The notes under the pieces are model-generated. The model saw only the letters and a program-made list of their open reading frames with translations, searched no databases and was not told the DNA's origin. Position numbers and translations under genes: made by a program. 44,774 nucleotides of DNA from Lachnospiraceae bacterium (GTDB taxonomy: Bacteria; Bacillota; Clostridia; Lachnospirales; Lachnospiraceae): contig SVFT01000010.1 in NCBI GenBank assembly GCA_015056735.1, positions 56,842 through 101,615 of the forward strand, read 5' to 3'. Numbering within the stretch: position 1 is the stretch's first letter; each line of letters starts with the position of its first letter. Positions 15,940 to 24,922 of the stretch are shown here, in pieces.

Positions 15940-16869
15940 ATGCGTAAGAAACTACTGACGGCGCTTATCTTTATTGTGATACTTGGCGGTATCCTTTATG
16001 GAATGCAGCGCGTTTTGAAACTAAATACCGGGCACCGCGGGACAGATGCGGTGAAGGGCTTCTATCTGGAAGAACCGGATTCACTGGACGTTGTCTTCCT
16101 AGGTGCGAGCACGATGTTCTGTACGGCGGATCCGAAGGTTCTGGAGGCTGAATTTGGGATCAGATCGTATGATTTCGGCGCGTCCGCGCAGCCGCTTCGT
16201 CTGACAAGCCTTTTTGCAACAGAGGTCTTTAAGACGCAGCATCCCAAAGTCGTGTGTCTGGAGATGCTTGGTGTCTGCAAGCAGATCAACGTAAAGAATG
16301 CTTCCGCAATGAACTATTCGCTGATGGACCTCCCGCTCTCGGCCGATAAGATCGCGGCATGTTACCGGATGACGGACGGTGATATCGGAGATACATTGAG
16401 CCTTCTGATCCCGTTCGTACAGTACAAGGACCGGTGGCAGGAACTGACGGCGGAAGATTTTGAAAAGAAGCCGTTGGAACTCTCCAAAGGCGCCTATACA
16501 CCGGATCTCATTGCGGATGAGCAGCCGGACTTTTCGGAATATTACGATGCCGATACCACGGAGGCAACAGAGATTCCTGGCGATACGTATGCGGCGATCA
16601 GGGAGATCAAGGCGCTTTGCGATGCAAACGGGGCCCGTCTTCTTTTCTTTAAAGCGCCGAACGGCGGCTTTACAAAGGGTGAGTCTCTGGCGATCGAAAA
16701 GCTGTCGGCAGAGCTTGACGTTCCCTACCTCAATCTGTTCGAAGCCATGGATGAGATGGCGATCGACCTTGACCATGATTTCAGAGACAATACGCACTTT
16801 AACTGCTACGGCAGTGCGAAGGCGACAAAATATATCGGAGAATACTTACGTGCGCACTACGGACTGTAG
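15940..16869 (+). CDS. SGNH/AlgJ-like O-acetyltransferase partner of the MBOAT protein
   Basis: 309-aa protein with an N-terminal membrane anchor (about 4-22, LLTALIFIVILGGILYGM) and an extracellular SGNH-like domain. The nucleophile is in VVFLGASTM (S57), and the C-terminal catalytic pair is in RDNTHFNCYGS (D283, H286), which matches the D-x-x-H of the family. The short linker RGTDAVKGFYLEEP resembles DltD/AlgJ/AlgX-type partners. Together with the preceding MBOAT gene (2-nt gap) it should acetylate a surface polysaccharide. It could instead act as an esterase, but the pairing argues for transfer. Confidence 0.86.
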   Translation: MRKKLLTALIFIVILGGILYGMQRVLKLNTGHRGTDAVKGFYLEEPDSLDVVFLGASTMFCTADPKVLEAEFGIRSYDFGASAQPLRLTSLFATEVFKTQHPKVVCLEMLGVCKQINVKNASAMNYSLMDLPLSADKIAACYRMTDGDIGDTLSLLIPFVQYKDRWQELTAEDFEKKPLELSKGAYTPDLIADEQPDFSEYYDADTTEATEIPGDTYAAIREIKALCDANGARLLFFKAPNGGFTKGESLAIEKLSAELDVPYLNLFEAMDEMAIDLDHDFRDNTHFNCYGSAKATKYIGEYLRAHYGL

Positions 16870-16890
16870 ACTGCGCGATAAGGAGGCACT

Positions 16891-18252
16891 ATGAAGATCG
16901 TACTGTTATCGGGCGGTTCCGGAAAGCGTCTGTGGCCGCTTTCCAATGATGTACGTTCCAAACAGTTTATGAAAGTATTACAGGATGACCGGGGCAATCC
17001 GGAGTCCATGATCCAGCGTATCATCCGCCAGATCCGGGGGATCCGGCCGGAAGCGGAGATCTATGTTGTGGCGAATGCCGCGCAGAGCGATCCGATCCGC
17101 CGGCAGCTTGGCAACAGCGTGACAGCTATATCCGAGCCGCTTCGAAAGAACACATACCCTGCGATCCTATTAGCAGGCGCTTACCTCCTTGACCGGGAGC
17201 AAATGGATCCCGCGGAGACCATCGCGGTCCTGCCGGTCGATCCGTATGTAGAGTATGACTATTTTGAGAAGATCCGCGACATGGACCGCGCGCTTTCCGA
17301 ATCGGGTGCGGATATCTGCCTGATCGGCGTGAAGCCGACCTATCCGTCTGAAAAGTACGGCTACATTGTAGAGCGCAAAGATGTGCAGACAGGATCTACT
17401 TACAAGCATGTCGAAAAGTGCGTGGAAAAGCCTGACCTTGCGACGGCCAGAAGCCTTGTCGCGACGGGCGCCCGCTGGAACGGCGGCGTCTTCGTGATGC
17501 GGGGTAGCTATGTGGCGGGTCTTATCAAAGACGAGATCGGCGAAGTATCGTTCGATAAGCTGTATGATTCCTACGAGAACCTTCCGACGATCAGCTTTGA
17601 CTATCGGATCATTGAGAAGAGTGATTCCCTGATCTATGAAGAGTACGATGGGGAATGGAACGATATCGGTACCTGGAACACGATGACCAAGATCATGAAG
17701 CATCCGAACGGCGGCAACGTGATCAGCGGAGAAAACTGTGTAAACACGCACGTGATCAACGAACTAGAGATCCCGGTCGTGGCGCTGGGGCTTACCGATA
17801 CGGTTGTGGTCGCGAGCGCAGACGGTATCCTTGTCAGCAACAAGGGGGCAAGTTCGTTTATGGCGCCTTACGTGGAGCGTGTCGATCACAGACCGATGTA
17901 TGAGAAGCGCCAGTGGGGCGAGTATCGTGTTCTGGATATCAGCAATGACGGTCCGGGACCTGAGAAATCCCTTACAAAGCGTCTTTGGGTAGAACCCGGG
18001 CGCGGCCTTTCCTGCCAGCTTCATCATTATCGCGATGAGATCTGGACTGTGACGGAGGGGGAGGGTTTGTTTATGCTGGACGGTAACGTGCGCACCGTGC
18101 ATCGAGGCGAGATCCTGGTGATCGAGCGCGAGCATACGCATGCGATGGCCTCCAAAACGGGCTGCAGTTTTGTGGAAGTGCAGCTTGGCACCGACCTCGT
18201 TGAAGAAGACATAGAACGATTTGAATGGGACTGGGAGCCTTATCTGAAATGA
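16891..18252 (+). CDS. manC: Mannose-1-phosphate guanylyltransferase (possibly bifunctional with PMI)
   Basis: 453-aa cytosolic enzyme making GDP-mannose. The nucleotidyltransferase signature GGSGKRLWPLS lies at 8-18, with KQFMKV (24-29), VLPVDPYVE in place of the usual PADH, and a WNGGVFV motif. The C-terminal part (about 345-453) is the type II mannose-6-phosphate isomerase cupin: SCQLHHYRDEIWTV and the H-T-H-A pair. Length fits the ManC/CpsB/AlgA family (450-480 aa). NTYPAILLA where NTAPAIALAA is usual is a small deviation. AAGGAGGC precedes ATG 16891. The stop overlaps the start of the next glycosyltransferase by 4 nt. No manB or pmm gene is present. Confidence 0.93.
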   Translation: MKIVLLSGGSGKRLWPLSNDVRSKQFMKVLQDDRGNPESMIQRIIRQIRGIRPEAEIYVVANAAQSDPIRRQLGNSVTAISEPLRKNTYPAILLAGAYLLDREQMDPAETIAVLPVDPYVEYDYFEKIRDMDRALSESGADICLIGVKPTYPSEKYGYIVERKDVQTGSTYKHVEKCVEKPDLATARSLVATGARWNGGVFVMRGSYVAGLIKDEIGEVSFDKLYDSYENLPTISFDYRIIEKSDSLIYEEYDGEWNDIGTWNTMTKIMKHPNGGNVISGENCVNTHVINELEIPVVALGLTDTVVVASADGILVSNKGASSFMAPYVERVDHRPMYEKRQWGEYRVLDISNDGPGPEKSLTKRLWVEPGRGLSCQLHHYRDEIWTVTEGEGLFMLDGNVRTVHRGEILVIEREHTHAMASKTGCSFVEVQLGTDLVEEDIERFEWDWEPYLK

Positions 18253-19433
18253 GTGAACCCGTTCGCATCCTGCAGGTTCTGGGACGCCTTGACAGAGGCG
18301 GCGCGGAGACGATGATCATGAATCTCTACCGCCGGATGGACCGTGACAGGATACAATTTGATTTTGTCATCCACACGGAAGATGTGTGTGAATACAGTGA
18401 AGAAGTGTTGTCACTCGGCGGCCGGATCTATTCCATGCGGCCGTTTCGCGGCGCCGGTGTCATCGGCTATCGCAGGCAGTGGCGCACTTTTTTTGCAAAG
18501 CATCCTGAAATAGCGATCGTACACGGTCATATGCGGAGTACCGCTTCGATCTACCTGGCGGAAGCAAAGCGCGCCGGTGTAAGGACGATCGCCCACAGCC
18601 ATAATACGAGTTCCGGCAAGGGGATTCATGCTTTTGTCAAAAACATGCTCCAGCGCTCGATCGCGGATCACGCCGACAGGCTTTTGGCATGCTCTTTGGG
18701 ATCCGGCGAGTGGCTCTACGGACCGGAAAAATGTGTGGAGCCGCGATTTGCCGTTCTTCCAAACGGGATCGACTGCACGCGCTTTACGTTCGATCCTGCA
18801 GACCGGGATGCGACAAGGAAAGCGCTTTCCGTATCGCAGGAACAGATCGTGATCCTGCACATCGGACGGATGGAGGCGCAGAAGAACCAGGCGTTTCTGC
18901 TTCGGATCGCCGCACATCTTATGGAAAGAGACGGGAAACTGCCGGGCGGCGTACCCAAATACATCTTCCTTTTATGCGGCGAGGGACCGCTGGAGATGCA
19001 GCTGAAGGAGCAGGCGGCAAAGCTTGAACTATCGGATGCTGTGCGGTTTCTTGGCGTGAGAGACGATATCCCTCATCTGATGGATGCGGCGGATCTGATG
19101 GTGTTCCCGTCCTTATTTGAAGGACTTCCCGTGACGCTTGTGGAAGCGCAGGCAAGCGGGCTTCCTGTAGTGATGTCGGATACGATCACGGATGAAGTGG
19201 TCATGACAGATCTTGTGACGACGGCACCGATGCCGGGATCTGTGACGGACTGGCTTACCGCGATCGACGCAGTGCGAAAGCGCCTCGAAGAGTCGCAGGG
19301 GTCGCCGGATTCGGAAGGCGCCTGCAACGATCGGGACGCTGCAAGGCAGGCATATGCCGGGCAGATCAAGGCGCATGGCTATGATGTTGCCGACACTGCA
19401 AAATGGCTTACAGACTTTTATTTGGGATTATGA
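18249..19433 (+). CDS. GT4-family glycosyltransferase (EpsF/CapM-like)
   Basis: 394-aa GT-B glycosyltransferase. The N-terminus VRILQVLGRLDRGGAETMIM is typical of the CapM/EpsF subgroup of GT4, HSHNTSSGKG follows, then ILHIGRMEAQKNQ and the donor-site motif PSLFEGLPVTLVEAQASGLP. ATG 18249 overlaps the manC stop (ATGA), which indicates translational coupling and decides against the in-frame upstream codons. It overlaps the CotH gene by 4 nt at its own 3' end. Its link to manC makes a mannosyltransferase role plausible, but the donor is not determined by sequence. Confidence 0.9.
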   Translation: MSEPVRILQVLGRLDRGGAETMIMNLYRRMDRDRIQFDFVIHTEDVCEYSEEVLSLGGRIYSMRPFRGAGVIGYRRQWRTFFAKHPEIAIVHGHMRSTASIYLAEAKRAGVRTIAHSHNTSSGKGIHAFVKNMLQRSIADHADRLLACSLGSGEWLYGPEKCVEPRFAVLPNGIDCTRFTFDPADRDATRKALSVSQEQIVILHIGRMEAQKNQAFLLRIAAHLMERDGKLPGGVPKYIFLLCGEGPLEMQLKEQAAKLELSDAVRFLGVRDDIPHLMDAADLMVFPSLFEGLPVTLVEAQASGLPVVMSDTITDEVVMTDLVTTAPMPGSVTDWLTAIDAVRKRLEESQGSPDSEGACNDRDAARQAYAGQIKAHGYDVADTAKWLTDFYLGL

Positions 19434-21226
19434 TGAACAGAAAAAGATTACTGATCGGGATCGCATTCCTTCTCCTTCTCTTTATATCCCTTGGCTCGCT
19501 CTTTTTTTATAAGAACAGGGAAGCGGTGAACGAGAGTGATGTGACGTTTGCGATCACGACCGATGAAGGAAAAGAAATACAGCTTCATATGTGGCACAGT
19601 CCGTACGACGACAGGCTCTATCTGTTTCTGCCGTCGTGTGCACCGGCGCGTTCGGATGCGCGTATCACGGCTGCGGGTCTGCACCTCGTATCATATGACG
19701 GCGGGCCAAGAGGGCTTTCCGTTACATCGCCCGACTTATCCGAGGGCGAGCATACAGTATCAGCGGGCGGCAGCAGTTTTCCTTTTACGATCCTTTGCTC
19801 ATCCGAAGTCGCGTCTCTTTATGTGACAACGGATTCGGGAAGCCTTACTTATATCGAAGAGAAAAAGGGCAACAGCGAGACGGGACTGTACACCATGATC
19901 GGTGAGGATGGAAAGTGTATCGGAGAAGGTACGCTCGCAGGCCTTAAATCCCGCGGCAACGCAACGTTTCTGGAGGATAAAAAGCCGTACCAGATGACGG
20001 TCGTTGATGAGATCGATCTGTTCGGCGGCGATGTGCCGGTTGAGAATTATATCCTGCTCGCAAACAGGCAGGATCAGTCGCTTCTTCGCAATAAGATCCT
20101 GTATGATCTGGCGATGGAATGCGAACTTCCGTTCACACCCCGTTCCCGCTATGTGGACCTCTATATCAACGCGGAATATCGCGGCTCGTATCTTCTATGT
20201 GAGAAGGCGGAGGTCGCGAAGAACCGTGTGCCGATCAAGGCTTCCGGAAAGGATACGCAGCCGGGTTTCTTTGCATCGCTCGAATATCCCGACCGACTCG
20301 AAGAGGCAGATGAAGAACACGGCTATACGGCAGGCGGGCAGGCACTGATCATAAAGAATCCGAAGAAACTGTCCGATACGCAAATGTCTTACATCATAGG
20401 AAGGTTTGAAGAGATCGAGAATGCACTCGCGGATGATACCCTTTTGGAACGCAACGTTGACTGGGACAGCTTTGCAGGCAAGTATCTGATGGAAGAATTC
20501 TCAAAGAACCTTGATGCGATGTATTCAAGTCAGAACTTCTACTGTGAGGCGCAGGGCGCGAAAGGTGGTACGCTTCATGAACCGGGGCGGCTCTATGCCG
20601 GTCCTGTCTGGGATTATGATAAGACGCTCGGGAATCCTCTGATCGAGCATAACAGACCGGTGAATTTCCAGGAGCCGTGGGGGATCTACGCGGCTTCGGC
20701 TCAGAAGAATGCAAACTGGTGGCATGATCTGATGGGGAATGCTTTTTTCCAGGGAAAGGTACGTGCTTTTCTGGAGCAGACGTTTAACGGTTCCGCGGAG
20801 AAGATGATCGAAAGCGGGCTTGACGATCTGAAAACGATGCTGCGTGCATCCGCATCGCTTGACTATATCCGCTGGGATCCCTTTGAGCATGCAAAGTACG
20901 AAGAGCCGTTTGTTTTTGATGCAGATTATGAGAGAGAGGTGGAAACGATCCGCTCGTTTATGGCGGAGCGCCTTCACTTTTTAGATAAAGTCCTGTACGG
21001 ACAGGTGCGATATGCTGAGCTGCCGCTTGATCCGCAGGGCGGAGAACTGGGGCCAAAAACTCTGCCAGCGCTGGAGGGTTATCCGCTTCGCGAACCTCGT
21101 GATCCGAAGATGGAAGGAAAGAAGTTCGACCACTGGGTACGGAGCGATACCGGAGAGCCGGTGGACCTTGAAGAGCCGTATGACGGCGTGCCGTTTACAC
21201 TTGTGGCGGTTTACAGAGATGAGTAG
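19430..21226 (+). CDS. CotH-type kinase, membrane anchored, with C-terminal InlB-type repeat
   Basis: 598-aa protein. An N-terminal signal-anchor (about 6-27) places the rest outside the cell. Residues about 28-140 are beta-rich. The CotH kinase domain (about 150-510) shows LKSRGNATFLEDKKPYQ (about 172-188), LLRNKILYDLA, YRGSYLLCEKAEV (250-262) and GPVWDYDKTLGN (about 391-402), the equivalents of the family's ATP and metal sites. The last ~70 residues (DPQGGELG ... KFDHW ... LVAVY) look like a single InlB/Listeria-Bacteroides-type repeat. Spore-coat CotH phosphorylates proteins; here the context is glycan synthesis, so the substrate could be a surface protein or the glycan. ATG 19430 overlaps the previous stop; ATG 19433 is equally possible. 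Confidence 0.85.
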   Translation: MMNRKRLLIGIAFLLLLFISLGSLFFYKNREAVNESDVTFAITTDEGKEIQLHMWHSPYDDRLYLFLPSCAPARSDARITAAGLHLVSYDGGPRGLSVTSPDLSEGEHTVSAGGSSFPFTILCSSEVASLYVTTDSGSLTYIEEKKGNSETGLYTMIGEDGKCIGEGTLAGLKSRGNATFLEDKKPYQMTVVDEIDLFGGDVPVENYILLANRQDQSLLRNKILYDLAMECELPFTPRSRYVDLYINAEYRGSYLLCEKAEVAKNRVPIKASGKDTQPGFFASLEYPDRLEEADEEHGYTAGGQALIIKNPKKLSDTQMSYIIGRFEEIENALADDTLLERNVDWDSFAGKYLMEEFSKNLDAMYSSQNFYCEAQGAKGGTLHEPGRLYAGPVWDYDKTLGNPLIEHNRPVNFQEPWGIYAASAQKNANWWHDLMGNAFFQGKVRAFLEQTFNGSAEKMIESGLDDLKTMLRASASLDYIRWDPFEHAKYEEPFVFDADYEREVETIRSFMAERLHFLDKVLYGQVRYAELPLDPQGGELGPKTLPALEGYPLREPRDPKMEGKKFDHWVRSDTGEPVDLEEPYDGVPFTLVAVYRDE

Positions 21227-21264
21227 ATCGGTGGCACTCTGGTCCTGATCAAGAGCTGATGACG

Positions 21265-22590
21265 ATGGATAAGAATGAATTGACGAGCGGACAATTGAAT
21301 AATGGCGATCATGCGCCGGAAGCATCCGTGATCCGTTCGAATATGCTCTGGAACGTGATCGGCTCCTTTGGCTTTATAGGCGCCCAGTGGGCGATGACGA
21401 TCCTGATCGTGCATCTGGCCGGGTACTACGAGAGCGGGATTCTCTCACTTGGATTATCCCTGACGAACGTGTTTACCAACATCGCGTACTTTTGCGTGCG
21501 CAATTATCAGGTCTCAGATCGCGACAGATACAGTGCGGATACGTATGTGACGCACCGTGTGATCATGACGTTGATCGCAATCTTTTTATACGTAGGCTTC
21601 GTGTTTGTCAACGGATATGACCACTATACGACGGCTTTCCTGATCCTGTTCATGCTCTACCGTGTGAGTGAAGCGTTTGTCGATGTCTTCCATGGGATCG
21701 ACCAGCGTGCATGGCGCCTGGATATTGCGGGACGATCGTTTCTGATGCGCGGGGTTCTGACGGTGCTCTCGTTTGTGGCAATGGAGAAGCTGACGGGAAA
21801 TCTGGTGATCACGACGCTTGCTATGCTGTGTCTCGTCTACGCTGTGATCTTATGCTATGATGTACCAAGGGCAAGAGCAATTGAGCGATTTCGGCTTCGG
21901 ATGGATGAGGTGATCACGGATGGAAATGGGGCTGCATGCAGTTCGATCATTTCGCTTACAAAAGAGTGCATGCCCCTCTTTTTATATGCAGTATGCTTAA
22001 ATGCGATCGTGCCGATCCCGCGCTATTTTTTAGAGAAAATGATGGGCAAAGAGATCCTTGGATTCTATGCGTCGGTAGCGATCCCCGCATCGGTAATCCA
22101 GCTTCTTTCGTCCTATGTGTTTGCAACCTTTACAAAGCTGTTTGCCGATCATCTGGCAGCGGGCAGGAAGGAGGATTTCCTGAAACTGTTCAGGAACCTT
22201 TCGGCCGCGATCGCCGCACTTGTTGCGCTTGCGACGGTCGGGTCGCTCGTCCTTGGTGAGTGGGTGCTTGTCTTCGTTTTCACGGAAGAGATCAGGTCCT
22301 ATGCGTATCTTCTTGCGCCGACCGTGCTCTGTTGCGGTCTCATCGCTTACATCTGGTTCCTGGGGATGCTCCTTACCGTGATGCGAGACCGGATGGGGCT
22401 TCTTGCCGGCGCCGCTGCCGGTGCGATCGCGGCAGCAGCCGTATCCGTGCCCTGCATCAGGACGTGGGGGATTGACGGCGTCAACGTGACCCTGTTTATC
22501 GCAAACGGCGTGAATCTGGCAGTCTTTATCCAGCGTTTTATCAGAGGTCTGCGTGCTTTTAAAGACATTGAGAACCCGATAGGAGATTAA
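21265..22590 (+). CDS. Wzx-like polysaccharide flippase 1 (MOP superfamily)
   Basis: 441-aa protein with about 12-14 hydrophobic helices, typical of the polysaccharide transporter family that flips lipid-linked repeat units outward. SFGFIGAQWAMTILIVHLAGYYESGILSL (early part SFGFIGAQW) and LSLTNVFTNIAYFCVRNYQVSD match the Wzx N-terminal pattern, and YRVSEAFVDVFHGIDQRAWRLD contains the conserved region seen also in the second flippase at 23622 (YEDVYHGYLHARDRLD). The two proteins are thus clearly paralogous. I prefer ATG 21265 over ATG 21259 because AAGAG lies 9 nt before it. A GT8 gene follows after 3 nt. Confidence 0.83.
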   Translation: MDKNELTSGQLNNGDHAPEASVIRSNMLWNVIGSFGFIGAQWAMTILIVHLAGYYESGILSLGLSLTNVFTNIAYFCVRNYQVSDRDRYSADTYVTHRVIMTLIAIFLYVGFVFVNGYDHYTTAFLILFMLYRVSEAFVDVFHGIDQRAWRLDIAGRSFLMRGVLTVLSFVAMEKLTGNLVITTLAMLCLVYAVILCYDVPRARAIERFRLRMDEVITDGNGAACSSIISLTKECMPLFLYAVCLNAIVPIPRYFLEKMMGKEILGFYASVAIPASVIQLLSSYVFATFTKLFADHLAAGRKEDFLKLFRNLSAAIAALVALATVGSLVLGEWVLVFVFTEEIRSYAYLLAPTVLCCGLIAYIWFLGMLLTVMRDRMGLLAGAAAGAIAAAAVSVPCIRTWGIDGVNVTLFIANGVNLAVFIQRFIRGLRAFKDIENPIGD

Positions 22591-22593
22591 GAA

Positions 22594-23625
22594 TTGGAGA
22601 AACATCTGAATATAGCAATGATCCTGGATGAGGGGTATGTACTTCCGACGGTCGTTTCGGCATACTCGCTTATTAAGAATAAAAATGCGGATAGCGCTTA
22701 CGATATCTATCTGGTGATGCGCAATGTGAGTGAAGAGAGCAAGGCATATTTCAGAGAGATGGAAGATACCCAAAACGGCGTATCGATCCGATTTGTGGAT
22801 GTGGCGGATGATTACATCACGAAGAAGTTTCCGGCTATTAAGGACAAAAGCAGCAGTGCCAATACAACGGACCTGATCAAGTTTTTTCTGCCGGAGATAC
22901 TTGCTGATGTGGACAAGGTCTTTTACTATGACGGTGATACGATCGTTCAGCGCGATCTGACGGATGTGTTGGATCATGAGCCGGATGACGGAACGTACGC
23001 GGCTGCGACGCGTGATACCGGCGGCGTCTATACAACAGATGTATCTTTGATCGGCAGGCGCGAATATATCAATTGCGGCGTCATGTTCCTGAATCTGGAA
23101 CTGCTTCGGCGTGACGGCGTGCCGCAAAAACTTCTTGAAGACAGGTTAAATGACCCCGATACCACGCACATGGACCAGAATGTTCATAACAGGGTATTTG
23201 CGGGGTATATCCGGTATATTCCGCATACATATAATGTCATGTATCCGAGTCTGATGAGAGCGCATCACCTCCATCATTTGACGATCAGGCGATTGAATGA
23301 TTTTGTCGAAGCTGATTACATGGACTGGCAGGATATGGCATCGAAAGCGAGGATCATTCATTTTGCCACGCATGATAAGCCGTGGAAATTCGTCGATTCG
23401 ATCGGAGTGGAGATGTGGGAAAAGTATTACCGAGAAAGCCCTGTAAGCGGCAGGCTGGGGACCAGGAAGAAACTGCACTCCAAACAGATCCTGAAGCTGG
23501 GGCACATCCCCGGTATGAGGCTTGTGGGATTGATCCTTTGGGAATTAAAGACCAGAGGTTTTAAGAAAACTCTTTTCTCCAAGGATTTTATGCTGATGAA
23601 GAGGAATCTGAAGATAAAAGCATGA
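22594..23625 (+). CDS. GT8-family glycosyltransferase
   Basis: 343-aa retaining GT-A enzyme of the GT8 family (LPS galactosyl/glucosyltransferase-like, glycogenin-like). It opens LNIAMILDEGYVLPTVVSAYSL, the family N-terminus; the metal-binding DxD is in YYDGDTIVQRDL (D113, D115); YINCGVMFLNL and the C-terminal HFATHDKPWKF are the conserved GT8 acceptor and H-x6-KPW motifs. The start is TTG 22594, supported by AGGAG at 22581-22585, 8 nt upstream. It lies between the two flippase genes with 3-nt and -4-nt spacings, so all three are made from one transcript. Confidence 0.9.
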   Translation: MEKHLNIAMILDEGYVLPTVVSAYSLIKNKNADSAYDIYLVMRNVSEESKAYFREMEDTQNGVSIRFVDVADDYITKKFPAIKDKSSSANTTDLIKFFLPEILADVDKVFYYDGDTIVQRDLTDVLDHEPDDGTYAAATRDTGGVYTTDVSLIGRREYINCGVMFLNLELLRRDGVPQKLLEDRLNDPDTTHMDQNVHNRVFAGYIRYIPHTYNVMYPSLMRAHHLHHLTIRRLNDFVEADYMDWQDMASKARIIHFATHDKPWKFVDSIGVEMWEKYYRESPVSGRLGTRKKLHSKQILKLGHIPGMRLVGLILWELKTRGFKKTLFSKDFMLMKRNLKIKA

Positions 23626-24857
23626 ACGAATCAATTACAAGGAACAAGCGGGCATTTTTATGGAACACCGTTGCCTCTACGTTAAGTTCCTTCCAATCTT
23701 TTATCATATTGATCTTTATCTCGCATCTGGGCAATACGCAGGATGCAGGGATCTTTACGTTTGCGTATGCAGCTGCCAATCTCATGATGATGATCGGCAA
23801 GTTCGGCATGCGTCGCTTTCAGGCAAGTGACCTGTCCGGACAGTACTCTTTTGGGACATATGTGTGCTCCCGCAAGGTGACTGTCTTGCTGATGCTTGTG
23901 GTTTCTGCATCGTATGGTATCTATTGTTCAAACGGAAGCCTGACAAAATATTTGATCTTTCTGTTATGGTGCGGCGTCAGAGCGGTAGAATCCTATGAAG
24001 ATGTGTACCATGGATATCTGCATGCGCGTGACCGCCTTGACCTTGCGTCCAAGATCTGGGGAGCGCGAACGCTTCTTTCGATCATCGTATTTGCGGTTTC
24101 CTACTATATTTCGGGAGAGCTGGTTCTCTCGACAGTGATCGTATTTGCTGCTGCGGTGATCTCCGGTGTGGCATGTAACCTGCCGTTCCTGCGTCTGTAT
24201 GAGAAAAGGGCGCATGCAGAGTTTACAGATGTCAGATCACTTTTGATCTCGAACTTTTCGCTGTTTGCGTCCTTCTTCCTGCAGATGTATCTCAGTAATG
24301 CGCCGCGCTATGCCATCAATTCCGAACTGTCTGACGAGATTCAGGCGATCTACGGATATCTCATCATGCCGATCTTCTTGATCACGATGTTCTCGAGTTT
24401 CATGGTGCAGCCGCTGATCACGACGTACACCAGATACTGGGATTCGAGTGATCGAAAGTCGTTTTCGAAGCTGATCGGGTATCATCTGTCGCTGATCGTC
24501 GCCGCTGTCGTGATCTGTATCATCGGAGGGCGGATCATCGGACTGCGGCTCCTGGAGATCATTTACAACGTAGAACTGAAGGATTACGCAGGGACACTGA
24601 GCATCCTGCTCATTGCAGGCGGTTTCCAGGCACTGCAGTCGTATCTCATGACACTCCTGACTGTCATTCGTTTTCATAAGCTGCTCATCACCGGATTCAT
24701 CGGTGCTGGGCTTTTGTTTATGCTCTTTAGCGGTATGGTGGTAACACGCTGGGGGATAACGGGTATCAGCGTTTACTTCATGCTTGTTCTGGCACTGCTT
24801 GATCTGTACTTTGCGGGGCTGCTGATCTATCGATTCAAGAGGCCCCAGGGGGATTAA
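23622..24857 (+). CDS. Wzx-like polysaccharide flippase 2 (MOP superfamily)
   Basis: 411-aa polytopic membrane protein, last gene of the plus-strand cluster. NKRAFLWNTVASTLSSFQSFIIL opens with the WN-x-V-x-S motif that flippase 1 shares (MLWNVIGSFGF), and both carry the VYHG or VFHG loop and a C-terminal TRWGITGISVYF-type segment. It overlaps the GT8 stop by 4 nt (ATGA). Having two flippases may mean two exported lipid-linked units, or a repeat unit with a separate primer or decoration. A bidirectional terminator follows directly, at 24856-24887. Confidence 0.83.
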   Translation: MNESITRNKRAFLWNTVASTLSSFQSFIILIFISHLGNTQDAGIFTFAYAAANLMMMIGKFGMRRFQASDLSGQYSFGTYVCSRKVTVLLMLVVSASYGIYCSNGSLTKYLIFLLWCGVRAVESYEDVYHGYLHARDRLDLASKIWGARTLLSIIVFAVSYYISGELVLSTVIVFAAAVISGVACNLPFLRLYEKRAHAEFTDVRSLLISNFSLFASFFLQMYLSNAPRYAINSELSDEIQAIYGYLIMPIFLITMFSSFMVQPLITTYTRYWDSSDRKSFSKLIGYHLSLIVAAVVICIIGGRIIGLRLLEIIYNVELKDYAGTLSILLIAGGFQALQSYLMTLLTVIRFHKLLITGFIGAGLLFMLFSGMVVTRWGITGISVYFMLVLALLDLYFAGLLIYRFKRPQGD

Positions 24858-24887
24858 AAAAGGAAACGCTGCGGCGTTCCCTTTTTT
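24856..24887. terminator. Bidirectional terminator between converging glycan genes
   Basis: AAAAAAGGAAACGC (24856-24869) pairs with GCGTTCCCTTTTTT (24874-24887) with one mismatch around a 4-nt loop. The A run on the left and the T run on the right let it stop transcription from both sides. It overlaps the stop codon of flippase 2. Confidence 0.88.
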
Positions 24888-24922
24888 ACATGGATTCTGT
24901 ATGCATCCTATATAAAATCAAA

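Noticed and set aside
22030-23127. A 365-codon antisense frame spanning flippase 1 and the GT8 gene.
   Set aside because: Composition (His, Arg and Asp rich, low in Leu/Val structure) is that of an antisense shadow, and both sense genes carry clear family motifs.
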